Part shown: positions 15,301 to 20,649 of the stretch, piece by piece
Position numbering within the stretch: the first letter of the stretch is position 1
Layout: each line of letters starts with the position of its first letter
Source of the DNA: a virus
Reading direction: 5' to 3' (one strand)
Length of the DNA: 20,649 bases
Virus record (IMG/VR): IMGVR_UViG_3300044833_000005
Location: 1-20,649 of that record
Position numbers and translations under genes: made by a program
Notes under the pieces: generated by a model
Told to the model about the DNA's origin: nothing
Database searches by the model: none
Seen by the model: the letters and a program-made list of their open reading frames with translations, nothing else

Positions 15301-15736
15301 GTGCGATAAGTTTGCGCTGTTGGTCTACGGCTGTATCTTCCCAATCTTGGTCATCTTTCGCCGTCCGCACAACCATCACGCCCTGATTCAAAACGTTAAT
15401 TGCGTTACCCGCATTCGGCTTTTCAATGAAGCCCATCACTTCGGCGTACAAACGATGTGCTTTAATGCGCTCATCAACACCAATTGCCATACTAGTAGCA
15501 ATAGCGTAAATATCCCGCGCTTGTGCTTCCTTTGTGGGAAGGAATGACTTCGCACCTTCACCAGCTAACAATTTATCTTGTTCAGCTAGTACGACAGGAT
15601 CAGCAATCCAATTCTTTGCAATCTGTAAAGCAAGGCCGGTACTTGGTGTAGTGGCGAATGCAGCTTTAGCAGGATCATCGGGATAGCGAAGCAAGTTCGC
15701 CGCGAAGTCCTTTTTAAGCTGTACATCACTATCCAT
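15284..15736 (-). CDS. terS: Terminase small subunit (predicted)
   Basis: This 150-aa protein overlaps the start of the large terminase by 17 bases, the place of the DNA-recognising small subunit. It is alpha-helical. An N-terminal segment with LLRYPDDPAKAAFATTPSTG and AKNWIADPVVLAEQDKLL (about 41-58) resembles the DNA-binding region of other small terminases. EAQARDIYAIATSM and IKAHRLYAEVMGFIEKP (about 91-107) resemble their oligomerisation helices. The start has a modest AAAGGT ribosome site. I cannot point to a definite named family, so the function comes from position plus the helical pattern. If right, its recognition site probably lies near or within this gene, as in many phages. Confidence 0.75.
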   Translation of the reverse strand: MDSDVQLKKDFAANLLRYPDDPAKAAFATTPSTGLALQIAKNWIADPVVLAEQDKLLAGEGAKSFLPTKEAQARDIYAIATSMAIGVDERIKAHRLYAEVMGFIEKPNAGNAINVLNQGVMVVRTAKDDQDWEDTAVDQQRKLIAHATVN

Positions 15737-15782
15737 AATACCGACCTTTATCTAAGCTGAAGCGGTAACCGTCTATACCCGC

Positions 15783-16535
15783 TCAAGCCGATGGATTCTT
15801 TAGCTTCGCTTCCTCACTTGCAATAGTAGAATCAATCTTATCAAAGAGCGATTCATTCAATGCAAGTATCTCAGCAGTACTCTTACCTTTCAAGCTGGTA
15901 GCAAACTTAACTACCAAGTCAAATGCAACTGGTTCAAGTTGCATTAGAATTTGTAATAGTTGTGCTGCCGCCGCAAGACCACCGCCAATAGCTGCTAGAC
16001 CCATCAACGGAAGTATCGTAAAAGGCCACAATGGCATTTGATGTGGCATATTATGAGACGTATACGAAGCTGGTTTAGCAACAGCCGGTGCAGGTGCCGA
16101 TGATGGAGTCTGCGAACGCAACGCTGTAATCAAACTAATAGCATTTTTCAAAGCAGCGCCAGCAGCCGACAACAAGGTACTTAAACCTTGATTCGCGGAA
16201 GCATCGGCATAAACGATAGTGCTTAAATCGGCGTAAGTTTTTTCAGCTAACGCTATATACTTTGTAGGATCAGCGCCAGTTGATGCGAGTAATATACCAG
16301 CATCCATATCCCGACCGGCGTGCGATGCCAGTTTCTCCGCTTCGAGGATTGTAAGGTGTGTCGAATCCGAAACTTTCTTTTGATCGTGCATTTGAATCTC
16401 AGCATCTTGAAAGGCACTGAGAGTATTTGCATACTTGTTTACAGCGTCAGCACAATTCTGCGAAGTTACCTTACAAGCAGCCAAGATCAGGCATAGACAG
16501 GCAATCAGCCCAATCAATTTGCGATTTGTTTTCAT
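15783..16535 (-). CDS. Lipoprotein with internal hydrophobic segment
   Basis: This 250-aa protein starts MKTNRKLIGLIACLCLILAAC, a bacterial lipoprotein signal with lipobox LAAC (Cys21 would be lipidated). The residue after Cys is Lys rather than Asp, which in the E. coli sorting rule favours the outer membrane. Residues 25-140 are helical. Residues 141-167 are a Pro/Ala/Ser linker. Residues 168-198 are strongly hydrophobic (WPFTILPLMGLAAIGGGL...), and the rest is amphipathic helix. The ribosome site AGGAG includes the stop of the DUF5675 gene, so the two are coupled. It sits at the end of the lysis-like cassette and before terminase. It may be an outer-membrane spanin subunit or an envelope protein altering the host surface. 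Its length is long for a spanin, so the role stays open. Confidence 0.85.
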   Translation of the reverse strand: MKTNRKLIGLIACLCLILAACKVTSQNCADAVNKYANTLSAFQDAEIQMHDQKKVSDSTHLTILEAEKLASHAGRDMDAGILLASTGADPTKYIALAEKTYADLSTIVYADASANQGLSTLLSAAGAALKNAISLITALRSQTPSSAPAPAVAKPASYTSHNMPHQMPLWPFTILPLMGLAAIGGGLAAAAQLLQILMQLEPVAFDLVVKFATSLKGKSTAEILALNESLFDKIDSTIASEEAKLKNPSA

Positions 16536-16543
16536 ACACTCTC

Positions 16544-16927
16544 CTATGCTAAATTCGGCGCGTCCCGATACGTGATATATACTTCTCCCTTAGACAATAG
16601 CTCATCTAGCTTCAAAAAGAAAGCATTAAATTCGTCAACTGAATGACCAACAAAATCTTTACCTTCCGTAGTACCCACAAGTGTACAGAGTTGCGTATCT
16701 TCCGACCAATTGCCCCAATGAATGCGAATGCCTTGATGACCGGGAACGTTCATAACGTGTGGCATCCTACGCTGAAAGCGATTAGAAAAATCAATGGTAA
16801 GCTCGTATGTGCCAGCGGGAATAGGAATTGCAGGTTCAAGCGTATAACACTCATGCACACTATCAATAAACATTTCACCTAGCGTTGCAGTACCATCAGA
16901 TTCAAAACGTTGAACTACAATACTCAT
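16544..16927 (-). CDS. DUF5675 family protein, possible lysis enzyme
   Basis: This 127-aa protein carries the pattern I associate with DUF5675: CYTLEPAIPIPAGTYELTID (27-46), a SNRFQRRMPHVMNVPG segment, then GIRIHWGNWSEDTQLCTLVG (66-85) and a closing HSVDEFNAFF helix. The usual family has Gly-Cys where this one has Leu-Cys (Cys81). His70 and Cys81 recall the His/Cys arrangement of peptidoglycan L,D-transpeptidases, but this is a resemblance only. There is no signal peptide. It follows two membrane-protein genes and precedes a lipoprotein, so it occupies the slot where an endolysin would normally be, and no other endolysin is visible in the window. The TGATG overlap with the preceding gene shows tight coupling. 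The function is not established. Confidence 0.8.
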   Translation of the reverse strand: MSIVVQRFESDGTATLGEMFIDSVHECYTLEPAIPIPAGTYELTIDFSNRFQRRMPHVMNVPGHQGIRIHWGNWSEDTQLCTLVGTTEGKDFVGHSVDEFNAFFLKLDELLSKGEVYITYRDAPNLA

Positions 16928-17484
16928 CAGTGCCCCGTTACTAATTTTAGAATTATAGTTACAACACCAACAGTCGTTCCAACAAAACCAAAAGTGTATG
17001 CTATAGTTTTATCAGTACTTTTAATAGCACCTTCAGAGCTACTTCTTGATTCTCGTAAATTACTAATCTGTTGCATCAACCTTGCTTCCATCTCTGTTTG
17101 CGTTTTCTCTAAAGCACGTAATTGAGCAATCGGAGCAAAGCTCTTTTCACGATCATTCATTGCTTGTCGCCACTCATTTGCATTTGCACGCCATTTTTCA
17201 CTATTTAATTCTGCTTTTTCACCTGCTTTTTCGGCAGCAGCCATTGCTGCTTTAATTGCTTTATCCGAGTCACTAAATTGTTGTTGAATCCTTTTATCTA
17301 ATGCGGCTAAAGCCTCTACAAAATTTTTTTCTAGTGCGACTAATACATTCCTAAACCAATCTTTCTGTTCAATAAGAGCTTCAATAAAACGCTCTTTTAA
17401 GTCACGTACAACATTGTTCAAATGGACTAATACTGACTCAACAGTCCAACCTGTTGTACCACTGGCCGTCGTTTCTGGAGTCAC
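16927..17484 (-). CDS. Coiled-coil protein with C-terminal membrane anchor
   Basis: This 185-aa protein is almost entirely helical. A long coiled coil with Ala/Glu/Lys/Gln heptads spans about 15-145, with WRANANEWRQAMNDREKSF (98-116) resembling phage membrane proteins of the same design. One hydrophobic segment at 161-182 (IAYTFGFVGTTVGVVTIILKLV) leaves a five-residue tail, so the protein is probably anchored by its C-terminus. It overlaps the holin-like gene (ATGA) and the DUF5675 gene (TGATG). It could be a spanin-like or holin-regulating protein. I do not know a characterised relative. Confidence 0.85.
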   Translation of the reverse strand: MTPETTASGTTGWTVESVLVHLNNVVRDLKERFIEALIEQKDWFRNVLVALEKNFVEALAALDKRIQQQFSDSDKAIKAAMAAAEKAGEKAELNSEKWRANANEWRQAMNDREKSFAPIAQLRALEKTQTEMEARLMQQISNLRESRSSSEGAIKSTDKTIAYTFGFVGTTVGVVTIILKLVTGH

Positions 17485-17783
17485 TTCTTAGCTACCTCGT
17501 CAGCATCTTTCACTGCGATGCTAGCCTTTTCAATAGCTGGTGCTGTAGTTGCTTTAACAGTTGCCGTTGCAGCATCAATCTGTGATTGAATAGAGTGTTG
17601 ATCCGCACCTTTAGCAGCTAGCCCCATTAGAGCTAAACCAAGCAATCCGATGACTGCCATTACTAAGCTAAATGTTTGATTAATGTGATAACCAAGTGCG
17701 GCAAGTGCGACGGGAAATCCGCCAATCGAGGACATTAAACCGGCAACCGTAGTAACCCAATTCTTAAACACACCCCAAGGCAT
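17481..17783 (-). CDS. Holin-like small membrane protein
   Basis: This 100-aa protein has two hydrophobic stretches (about 11-31 and 37-58) and a hydrophilic helical C-terminus ending KDADEVAKK, as in class II holins. It opens with MPWGVFKNWVTTVAGLM, resembling phage holins that start with a Trp-rich amphipathic segment (K.W.TT.AG). It is the first gene after a terminator, and no ribosome site is visible before the ATG, so it may be leaderless or use an unseen promoter. The next gene overlaps it. A holin would make holes for the lysis enzyme, but no lysis timing information can be read here. The call rests on size, topology and position. Confidence 0.65.
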   Translation of the reverse strand: MPWGVFKNWVTTVAGLMSSIGGFPVALAALGYHINQTFSLVMAVIGLLGLALMGLAAKGADQHSIQSQIDAATATVKATTAPAIEKASIAVKDADEVAKK

Positions 17784-17797
17784 ACACTACGTAGGGA

Positions 17798-17812
17798 TTG
17801 ATTGTCAATCAA
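17798..17812. repeat. 15-bp inverted repeat before the holin-like gene
   Basis: TTGATTG-T-CAATCAA is a 7-bp perfect inverted repeat with one centre base, 15 bases before the holin-like start and overlapping the edge of the T-run of the previous terminator. On the minus strand it contains TTGACA, but the only possible -10 overlaps the start codon and is poor. It could be an operator. The evidence is weak. Confidence 0.4.
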
Positions 17813-17843
17813 AAAAGAAAAGGCCCATCCCGAAGGATAGGCC
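17811..17843 (-). terminator. Rho-independent terminator with UUCG loop
   Basis: On the minus strand GGCCTATCC (17835-17843) pairs with GGATGGGCC (17822-17830) around a TTCG tetraloop, with one G-U pair. It is followed directly by TTTTCTTTTTT (17811-17821). It closes the early-side group that ends with the gene at 17866-18477 and separates it from the holin-like gene. Confidence 0.92.
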
Positions 17844-17865
17844 CTCTGCTTCACCGTGGCTCTGA

Positions 17866-18477
17866 TTACACAGTGCGATACACACGTGCGCCATCAGACT
17901 TCTCCCCATCGGCAGCAGTACGTGCGCGAACGACAAACTTACGTCCATCCTTGCCAGTTGGTTGTCCGGCCTTCGGATGTGCGTGCTTATCTTTGCCAAC
18001 GGTCGCGGGATATGTGGTTGCATATCGCCGTGACGCGCTAGAGATAGTACTCTGTAACGCCTTCGCGGGATTCGGTCGCTTCTCCGTAGCGGGTACGAAA
18101 AACGACTGTCCAACCGACATCTTGTCAAATGGATAAATATCAGTTTTGAATCCACCCCGGCGCGTTACAGGCGGTTCAAATCCTGTTTCCAGTTCGTAGG
18201 TTGGCTTCGCCGTTTCAGCAACAGCACCTTCGTTGCTGGCAACATTCTGCGATTCAGCACCAACTTTCAAAACTCTTTCAGTAGCACTAACATGTGTGTT
18301 ACCGGCTGTATCAGGTGCGCCGTGAATCTGAAGCGAACCCGGTTCCAAAGCGTTAATGCGTTGCGCCAGCTTGAAAGGAACGTTCGCCCGTCCCACTTCG
18401 CTTTTAGTTCCGGTAACGATAAAACTTAACAGTTCCGTCAACTGTTCTCGTTCCGCTTTCTTTGCATTTTTGAACAT
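17866..18477 (-). CDS. Conserved phage protein of unknown function (YPF...VGQSFFVP type)
   Basis: I choose ATG at 18477 (203 aa) because it has a good GAGGA ribosome site; the extra upstream codons lack one. Residues 115-129 read YPFDKMSVGQSFFVP and the C-terminus has RKFVVRAR (179-186) and GARVYRTV. This spacing (kYPF..l.vGdSFfvp ... kF..R ... GvRvwR) recurs in many short phage proteins of unknown role, where it often forms the whole protein. Here it is preceded by a 110-residue N-terminal part, helical at first and then low complexity. It follows the VRR-NUC gene and is closed by a strong terminator. No function is established. Nucleic-acid-related work is a guess from the basic C-terminus. 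Confidence 0.8.
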   Translation of the reverse strand: MFKNAKKAEREQLTELLSFIVTGTKSEVGRANVPFKLAQRINALEPGSLQIHGAPDTAGNTHVSATERVLKVGAESQNVASNEGAVAETAKPTYELETGFEPPVTRRGGFKTDIYPFDKMSVGQSFFVPATEKRPNPAKALQSTISSASRRYATTYPATVGKDKHAHPKAGQPTGKDGRKFVVRARTAADGEKSDGARVYRTV

Positions 18478-18541
18478 TGATTTTCCTCTTTCGTAGTAGC
18501 TAATTTGATTTGGTGTGCGTGCTCTCACGGAAAGAACTCTA

Positions 18542-18931
18542 TCAGCGACACCATTTATCTGTCAAGTACTTTATGATAAATTGTCGTGCTTGATCCCAAC
18601 CAATTGCAACAGCAATCGCATACCCTTGAGCAATAAGCGCTTGCAACATATCGGTTTGTTTACTGCTAACCGTACCGCCCGGTTTTTTCAACTCAATGAA
18701 CAGTCCATGCAAACCGTGTCGTGACACCGGCAAGAAAATATCAGGCACACCGGGACGCACACCTTCAGCTTGCATCATCGCACCTGTACGTGCGTCACGC
18801 TTGCCGCCGTTTGGGATGGCGAACATCAATTTCAGTTCAGGATGGTCGCGTGCTTCAAGTGCCGCCCATGCAAATAATGCTACTTGATGAGCGTGTTCTG
18901 TCCCGGCTCTGGCTAAATCGGCAGGATTCAT
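18542..18931 (-). CDS. VRR-NUC domain nuclease
   Basis: This 129-aa protein is a compact PD-(D/E)XK-type nuclease of the VRR-NUC class. Glu12 and Gln16 lie in the first helix (TEHAHQVALFAW). The core reads GVRPGVPDIFLPV (57-69, Asp64) and GLFIELKKPGG (76-86, Glu80, Lys82), followed by SSKQTDMLQALIAQGY (89-104, Gln92). All catalytic-type residues are present, so it should cut DNA, possibly branched structures. Stand-alone VRR-NUC proteins are common in phages and may serve in recombination or genome processing. A strong ribosome site (AAGGAAGG) and an ATGA overlap link it to the preceding zinc-binding gene. Confidence 0.9.
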   Translation of the reverse strand: MNPADLARAGTEHAHQVALFAWAALEARDHPELKLMFAIPNGGKRDARTGAMMQAEGVRPGVPDIFLPVSRHGLHGLFIELKKPGGTVSSKQTDMLQALIAQGYAIAVAIGWDQARQFIIKYLTDKWCR

Positions 18932-19266
18932 TTTATTAACCCTTCCTTTTTCAATTCGTTCAATGCCATCTTCCCAAAGAACGTTTGTATTTCTTCACTG
19001 GTATGCCACTTGCCTAAAACTGTCTCTGAATTAATAGAAACACTGTCACAAAGCATGATGAAAGCATAATAAATAATTAGAGCTTTTTCTGTAGGTCCAA
19101 GATGAGCGACCATGACACGCGGTTGATGAAATGACAGACCAATTTGTCCAATTCTCTCTACCAAAGTATGCCGATTCTTATCTCTGCAACCTTGCCCCGG
19201 CCTTGCGTGACAAGTAGGACACCATGCTGCAATAATTTCATCTTCAGTTACAGTTTTAACTGCCAT
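18928..19266 (-). CDS. Small zinc-binding protein (phage zinc-finger type)
   Basis: This is a 112-aa protein. I choose ATG at 19266 because GGAGAAG lies just before it; the TTG at 19278 would fall within the ribosome site itself. Residues 16-50 read CPTCHARPGQGC...SFHQPR: Cys16, Cys19, Cys27 and His47 would form one zinc site. The CPtC...PG.gCr....H..R pattern is common in small phage and actinobacterial zinc-binding proteins, thought to bind nucleic acid. The remainder (59-112) is helical with no known motif. It starts immediately after a terminator and is coupled to the VRR-NUC gene by an ATGA overlap, so the two may act together. The function is inferred only. Confidence 0.85.
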   Translation of the reverse strand: MAVKTVTEDEIIAAWCPTCHARPGQGCRDKNRHTLVERIGQIGLSFHQPRVMVAHLGPTEKALIIYYAFIMLCDSVSINSETVLGKWHTSEEIQTFFGKMALNELKKEGLIK

Positions 19267-19276
19267 TTTCTTCTCC

Positions 19277-19310
19277 AAAAACTAGAGGGAGCCTTAAAAG
19301 CCCCCTCTAG
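19277..19310 (-). terminator. Rho-independent terminator after the 35-aa gene
   Basis: On the minus strand CTAGAGGG (19303-19310) pairs perfectly with CCCTCTAG (19282-19289), with a partly paired GC-rich inner part. It is followed by TTTTT (19277-19281), then by the ribosome site of the next gene. The next gene must therefore use read-through or a promoter overlapping this element. Confidence 0.9.
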
Positions 19311-19332
19311 AAACTACATTGTGCTATGTCGA

Positions 19333-19440
19333 TTATTTCTTTGGCTGTTGCGGTTGTTGTTTTGGAGTCTGAGCCTTATCAAGTTCTTTGTTTTGACTCT
19401 TTGCTGCTTCCTGCGTATCGTTTGGAGTTGGATCAGACAT
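19333..19440 (-). CDS. 35-aa hydrophilic peptide
   Basis: A short frame from ATG at 19440 encodes MSDPTPNDTQ followed by an Ala/Lys/Gln/Pro-rich tail ending QQPKK, 35 residues in all. It has a good ribosome site (AAGAGGT). It is rich in Lys, Gln and Pro with no hydrophobic core, so it is probably disordered. It lies between the Ig-like gene and a terminator and is flanked upstream by two RNA hairpins. I do not recognise it. The clean start, good ribosome site and terminator right after it support a real gene, but a peptide this short remains uncertain. Confidence 0.6.
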   Translation of the reverse strand: MSDPTPNDTQEAAKSQNKELDKAQTPKQQPQQPKK

Positions 19441-19464
19441 TGCTATTACCTCTTTTTGAGAGTA

Positions 19465-19485
19465 CGCGGGGGTATTAGCCCCGCG
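19465..19485. other. 7-bp GC hairpin in the gap before the 35-aa gene
   Basis: CGCGGGG (19465-19471) pairs perfectly with CCCCGCG (19479-19485) around a seven-base loop. No T-run follows on either strand, so it is not a standard terminator. It may stabilise or pause the transcript. Confidence 0.5.
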
Positions 19486-19493
19486 CTTATTAC

Positions 19494-19534
19494 TTACTAT
19501 CGAATATCCTTCCTCCGAAGTTACCCGATAGTAA
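19494..19534. other. 9-bp inverted repeat across the Ig-like gene stop codon
   Basis: TTACTATCG (19494-19502) is the exact reverse complement of CGATAGTAA (19526-19534). The 23-base loop holds the gene's stop codon and, on the minus strand, a strong Shine-Dalgarno-like GGAGGAAGGA that has no start codon at a usable distance. It lies next to the GC hairpin at 19465-19485. Confidence 0.5.
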
Positions 19535-20177
19535 TCTGTGCGGTTGCTGTTTGAGTAGTATCAGCAACGCCAGTTGCCGTAATAACATCAGCAGTTTGGC
19601 CGGTTGTAGGAGCGGTGTACAACCCGTTTGTGTCAATCGTGCCATTATTTGCCTTCCACGTTACGGAAGTGCTAGCGCTAAACTGTTGCGTTCCACCCGG
19701 CGCAACCTGTGCCGTAGTAGGCGAAACAGTCAAAGCAGTCGATGTAACCGGCTGATCCAAGGTACCTTCAGCAGTTGCGGTAGCATCCATCTGCGCTTGA
19801 ATCGTTTTTAAGGCACCAAGAGTTGTTTCTAGCTTCGTTGCTACTGCGTTAATAGCATCGGCATTGCCAGACCCGGCAGCGCCACGTAACGCGGCAAGAT
19901 CATTTTCCATACGTATGTTAGCCGCGACTAATGCGTCACTCATTGTTTTGAGTGACGTTTGAATAGTTGTAAGTTGTGCCTGCATTGCATCAGAATCGTC
20001 TTGCAAGCGCTGCATACCTGTGTTAGTTGACATGGTGAGTTCCTTTACGCTTAAAAGTAACTGCTCGATTCTGCCAAGCGTATGCAGAAATTTAAGAATG
20101 CGTGGAAAGCCATATTGAAATAGCTTTTCTAATTCATCTTCCAATTCATCATTAGACCGCTCTGCGTTCGTGCTCAT
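19521..20177 (-). CDS. Coiled-coil protein with C-terminal Ig-like domain
   Basis: I choose ATG at 20177 (218 aa), which has a strong AGGAGAAG ribosome site. Residues 10-48 are helical. Residues 49-145 form a long coiled coil. Residues 145-218 are a bacterial Ig-like (Big_2-like) domain: LTVSPTTAQVAPGGTQQFSA, then VTWKANNGTIDTNGLYTAP and a final TATAQITIG strand. A second ATG in the same frame at 20033 (residue 49) has its own ribosome site (AAAGGA), so a 170-aa shorter form is likely, and both forms start MSTN. Ig-like domains on phage proteins often decorate virions and bind carbohydrates. This gene sits away from the structural genes, so a role on the virion is only a guess. The start lies inside the end of the small Cys-rich gene. 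Confidence 0.85.
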   Translation of the reverse strand: MSTNAERSNDELEDELEKLFQYGFPRILKFLHTLGRIEQLLLSVKELTMSTNTGMQRLQDDSDAMQAQLTTIQTSLKTMSDALVAANIRMENDLAALRGAAGSGNADAINAVATKLETTLGALKTIQAQMDATATAEGTLDQPVTSTALTVSPTTAQVAPGGTQQFSASTSVTWKANNGTIDTNGLYTAPTTGQTADVITATGVADTTQTATAQITIG

Positions 20178-20331
20178 GTTTTCTTCTCCTAAAAGCAAAG
20201 TCGTTTTCAGCGGTACATTGATGTTCGCAGTACCCACACAACAAACGCAGACATTTCTTACAGCGTTTCCGGCGCATGACCCATCCCTTACAATCTTCGC
20301 ACTGTACTGGGCTACGATGAATCAGCGGCAT
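20152..20331 (-). CDS. 59-aa cysteine-rich zinc-binding protein
   Basis: A frame from ATG at 20331 encodes 59 residues with seven cysteines in pairs: CEDC (11-14), CKKC (24-27), CGYC (32-35) and one more at 39. It also has a basic C-terminus with His and Arg (RRRKHEHERR). The start has an AAGGA ribosome site. This layout suggests one or two treble-clef or zinc-ribbon sites. The first 10 bases overlap the preceding gene and the last 26 overlap the start of the Ig-like gene, a packing typical of phages. It may bind DNA, RNA or a host protein. No family was recognised. Confidence 0.75.
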   Translation of the reverse strand: MPLIHRSPVQCEDCKGWVMRRKRCKKCLRLLCGYCEHQCTAENDFAFRRRKHEHERRAV

Positions 20332-20480
20332 GAATAACGTTCCTTTTCGTCAATTTCTTTTAACATCTCACACAGTTCACTCGCACATTGATCATGCGTT
20401 GCGGGTATCTTTGCCATTGGACCGTGCCAACGCTCCCATACTTTAAGCGCCAACTCAAATGCAAGTTCTTCCCGATTCAT
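20322..20480 (-). CDS. 52-aa acidic helical protein of unknown function
   Basis: I choose ATG at 20480 (52 aa) because it overlaps the stop of the upstream gene as ATGA. A longer non-ATG start at 20534 would run deep into that gene. The protein begins MNREELAFELALKVWERWHG and continues with a helical acidic half (ASELCEMLKEIDEKERYSCR). It may be a small phage accessory protein; the pattern FELALKVWE..HG resembles short hypothetical proteins common in phages, but I know no function. It overlaps the next Cys-rich gene by 10 bases. Confidence 0.65.
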   Translation of the reverse strand: MNREELAFELALKVWERWHGPMAKIPATHDQCASELCEMLKEIDEKERYSCR

Positions 20481-20649
20481 AGCTTCACCCAAAGAACGTT
20501 GCTTAACCTGATTGTGCTCACGCAATGCGTACAATACACACTATATTCCGTTGCTGGTGTTTCAGCTTGCGGTTCACCAAAGCGATAACTTAGAATGAGC
20601 GTGCTACCGCCGCACGTTCTACAACGCGGTACCCATCGTTCATCAGTCA
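20477..20649 (-). CDS. Zinc-ribbon-like small protein, 5' end at window edge
   Basis: The open frame enters from the window edge and ends in a TGA at 20477-20479 that overlaps the next gene's ATG. The first two bases on the minus strand are TG followed by ACT GAT GAA, so the gene probably starts with ATG one base outside the window. The 56 complete codons encode RCRTCGG near residue 9 and YCTHC near residue 39. The two CxxC pairs are about 30 residues apart, typical of a zinc ribbon. The role is unknown; similar small phage proteins are common. The exact start needs the next base. Confidence 0.65.
   Translation of the reverse strand, partial: TDERWVPRCRTCGGSTLILSYRFGEPQAETPATEYSVYCTHCVSTIRLSNVLWVKL

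Noticed and set aside
17779-17808. TTGACA plus TATGCC considered as a promoter for the holin-like gene
   Set aside because: The -10 match is poor and overlaps the start codon, so transcription would begin inside the gene.
17805-18155. Open frames on both strands around 17798-18155
   Set aside because: They run through the UUCG-loop terminator and overlap the well-supported gene at 17866-18477 in other frames.
19465-19485. GC hairpin considered as a terminator
   Set aside because: The stem is perfect but no T-run follows on either strand, so it is listed only as a hairpin.
1-20649. CRISPR arrays, tRNA genes, insertion sequences, attachment sites
   Set aside because: I saw no regularly spaced repeats, no cloverleaf-like stretches, no transposase motifs and no integrase in the window.

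Overview
This window is part of a tailed, long non-contractile-tailed (siphovirus-like) bacteriophage or prophage genome. Every gene I can support lies on the minus strand, so the biological order runs from base 20649 down to base 1. The basis is a complete run of recognisable phage genes: terminase, portal, scaffold, capsid, connectors, tail tube, frameshifted tail chaperone, tape measure and fibre. No integrase, repressor or replication gene is visible, so lifestyle cannot be judged. The host is probably a Gram-negative-type bacterium, because one gene carries a lipobox and two carry Sec signals. The fibre and Ig-like sequence style reminds me of Acidobacteriota-associated phages, but that is a weak inference from memory.

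Layout in transcription order. (1) 20649-17866 holds small accessory genes: three short Cys-rich, probably zinc-binding proteins, a coiled-coil protein with a C-terminal Ig-like domain and two good starts, a 35-aa hydrophilic peptide, a VRR-NUC nuclease and a conserved phage protein of unknown function. Rho-independent terminators sit at 19277-19310 and 17811-17843. (2) 17783-15783 is a likely lysis or envelope cassette: a holin-like protein, a coiled-coil tail-anchored membrane protein, a DUF5675 protein in the position expected of an endolysin, and a lipoprotein. (3) 15736-12105 is packaging: small terminase, large terminase and a DUF4055-type portal. (4) 12086-10108 is a self-contained capsid unit: a good sigma70-like promoter, scaffold, major capsid protein and a strong terminator. 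(5) 10090-8207 holds a hydrophilic unknown, the DnaT-like connector, the neck protein and the tail terminator. (6) 8194-2535 is the tail: a large tube protein, a 37-aa basic peptide, a tail chaperone pair joined by a textbook -1 frameshift signal, a gp10-like protein and the tape measure. (7) 2538-1 holds two proteins with Sec signal peptides, a 135-aa secreted protein and a >700-residue fibre-like protein that runs off the window.

The most interesting points are the frameshift signal (heptamer, 6-nt spacer, 11-bp stem), the export signals on proteins placed where tail-tip genes normally sit, and the isolated promoter-scaffold-capsid-terminator unit. Gene packing is tight. The longest stretch without a gene is about 135 bases and there is no empty stretch above 300. 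Small genes at 6536-6649, 19333-19440, 20152-20331 and 20477-20649 and the large open fibre gene at 1-2108 were found by reading the sequence directly.
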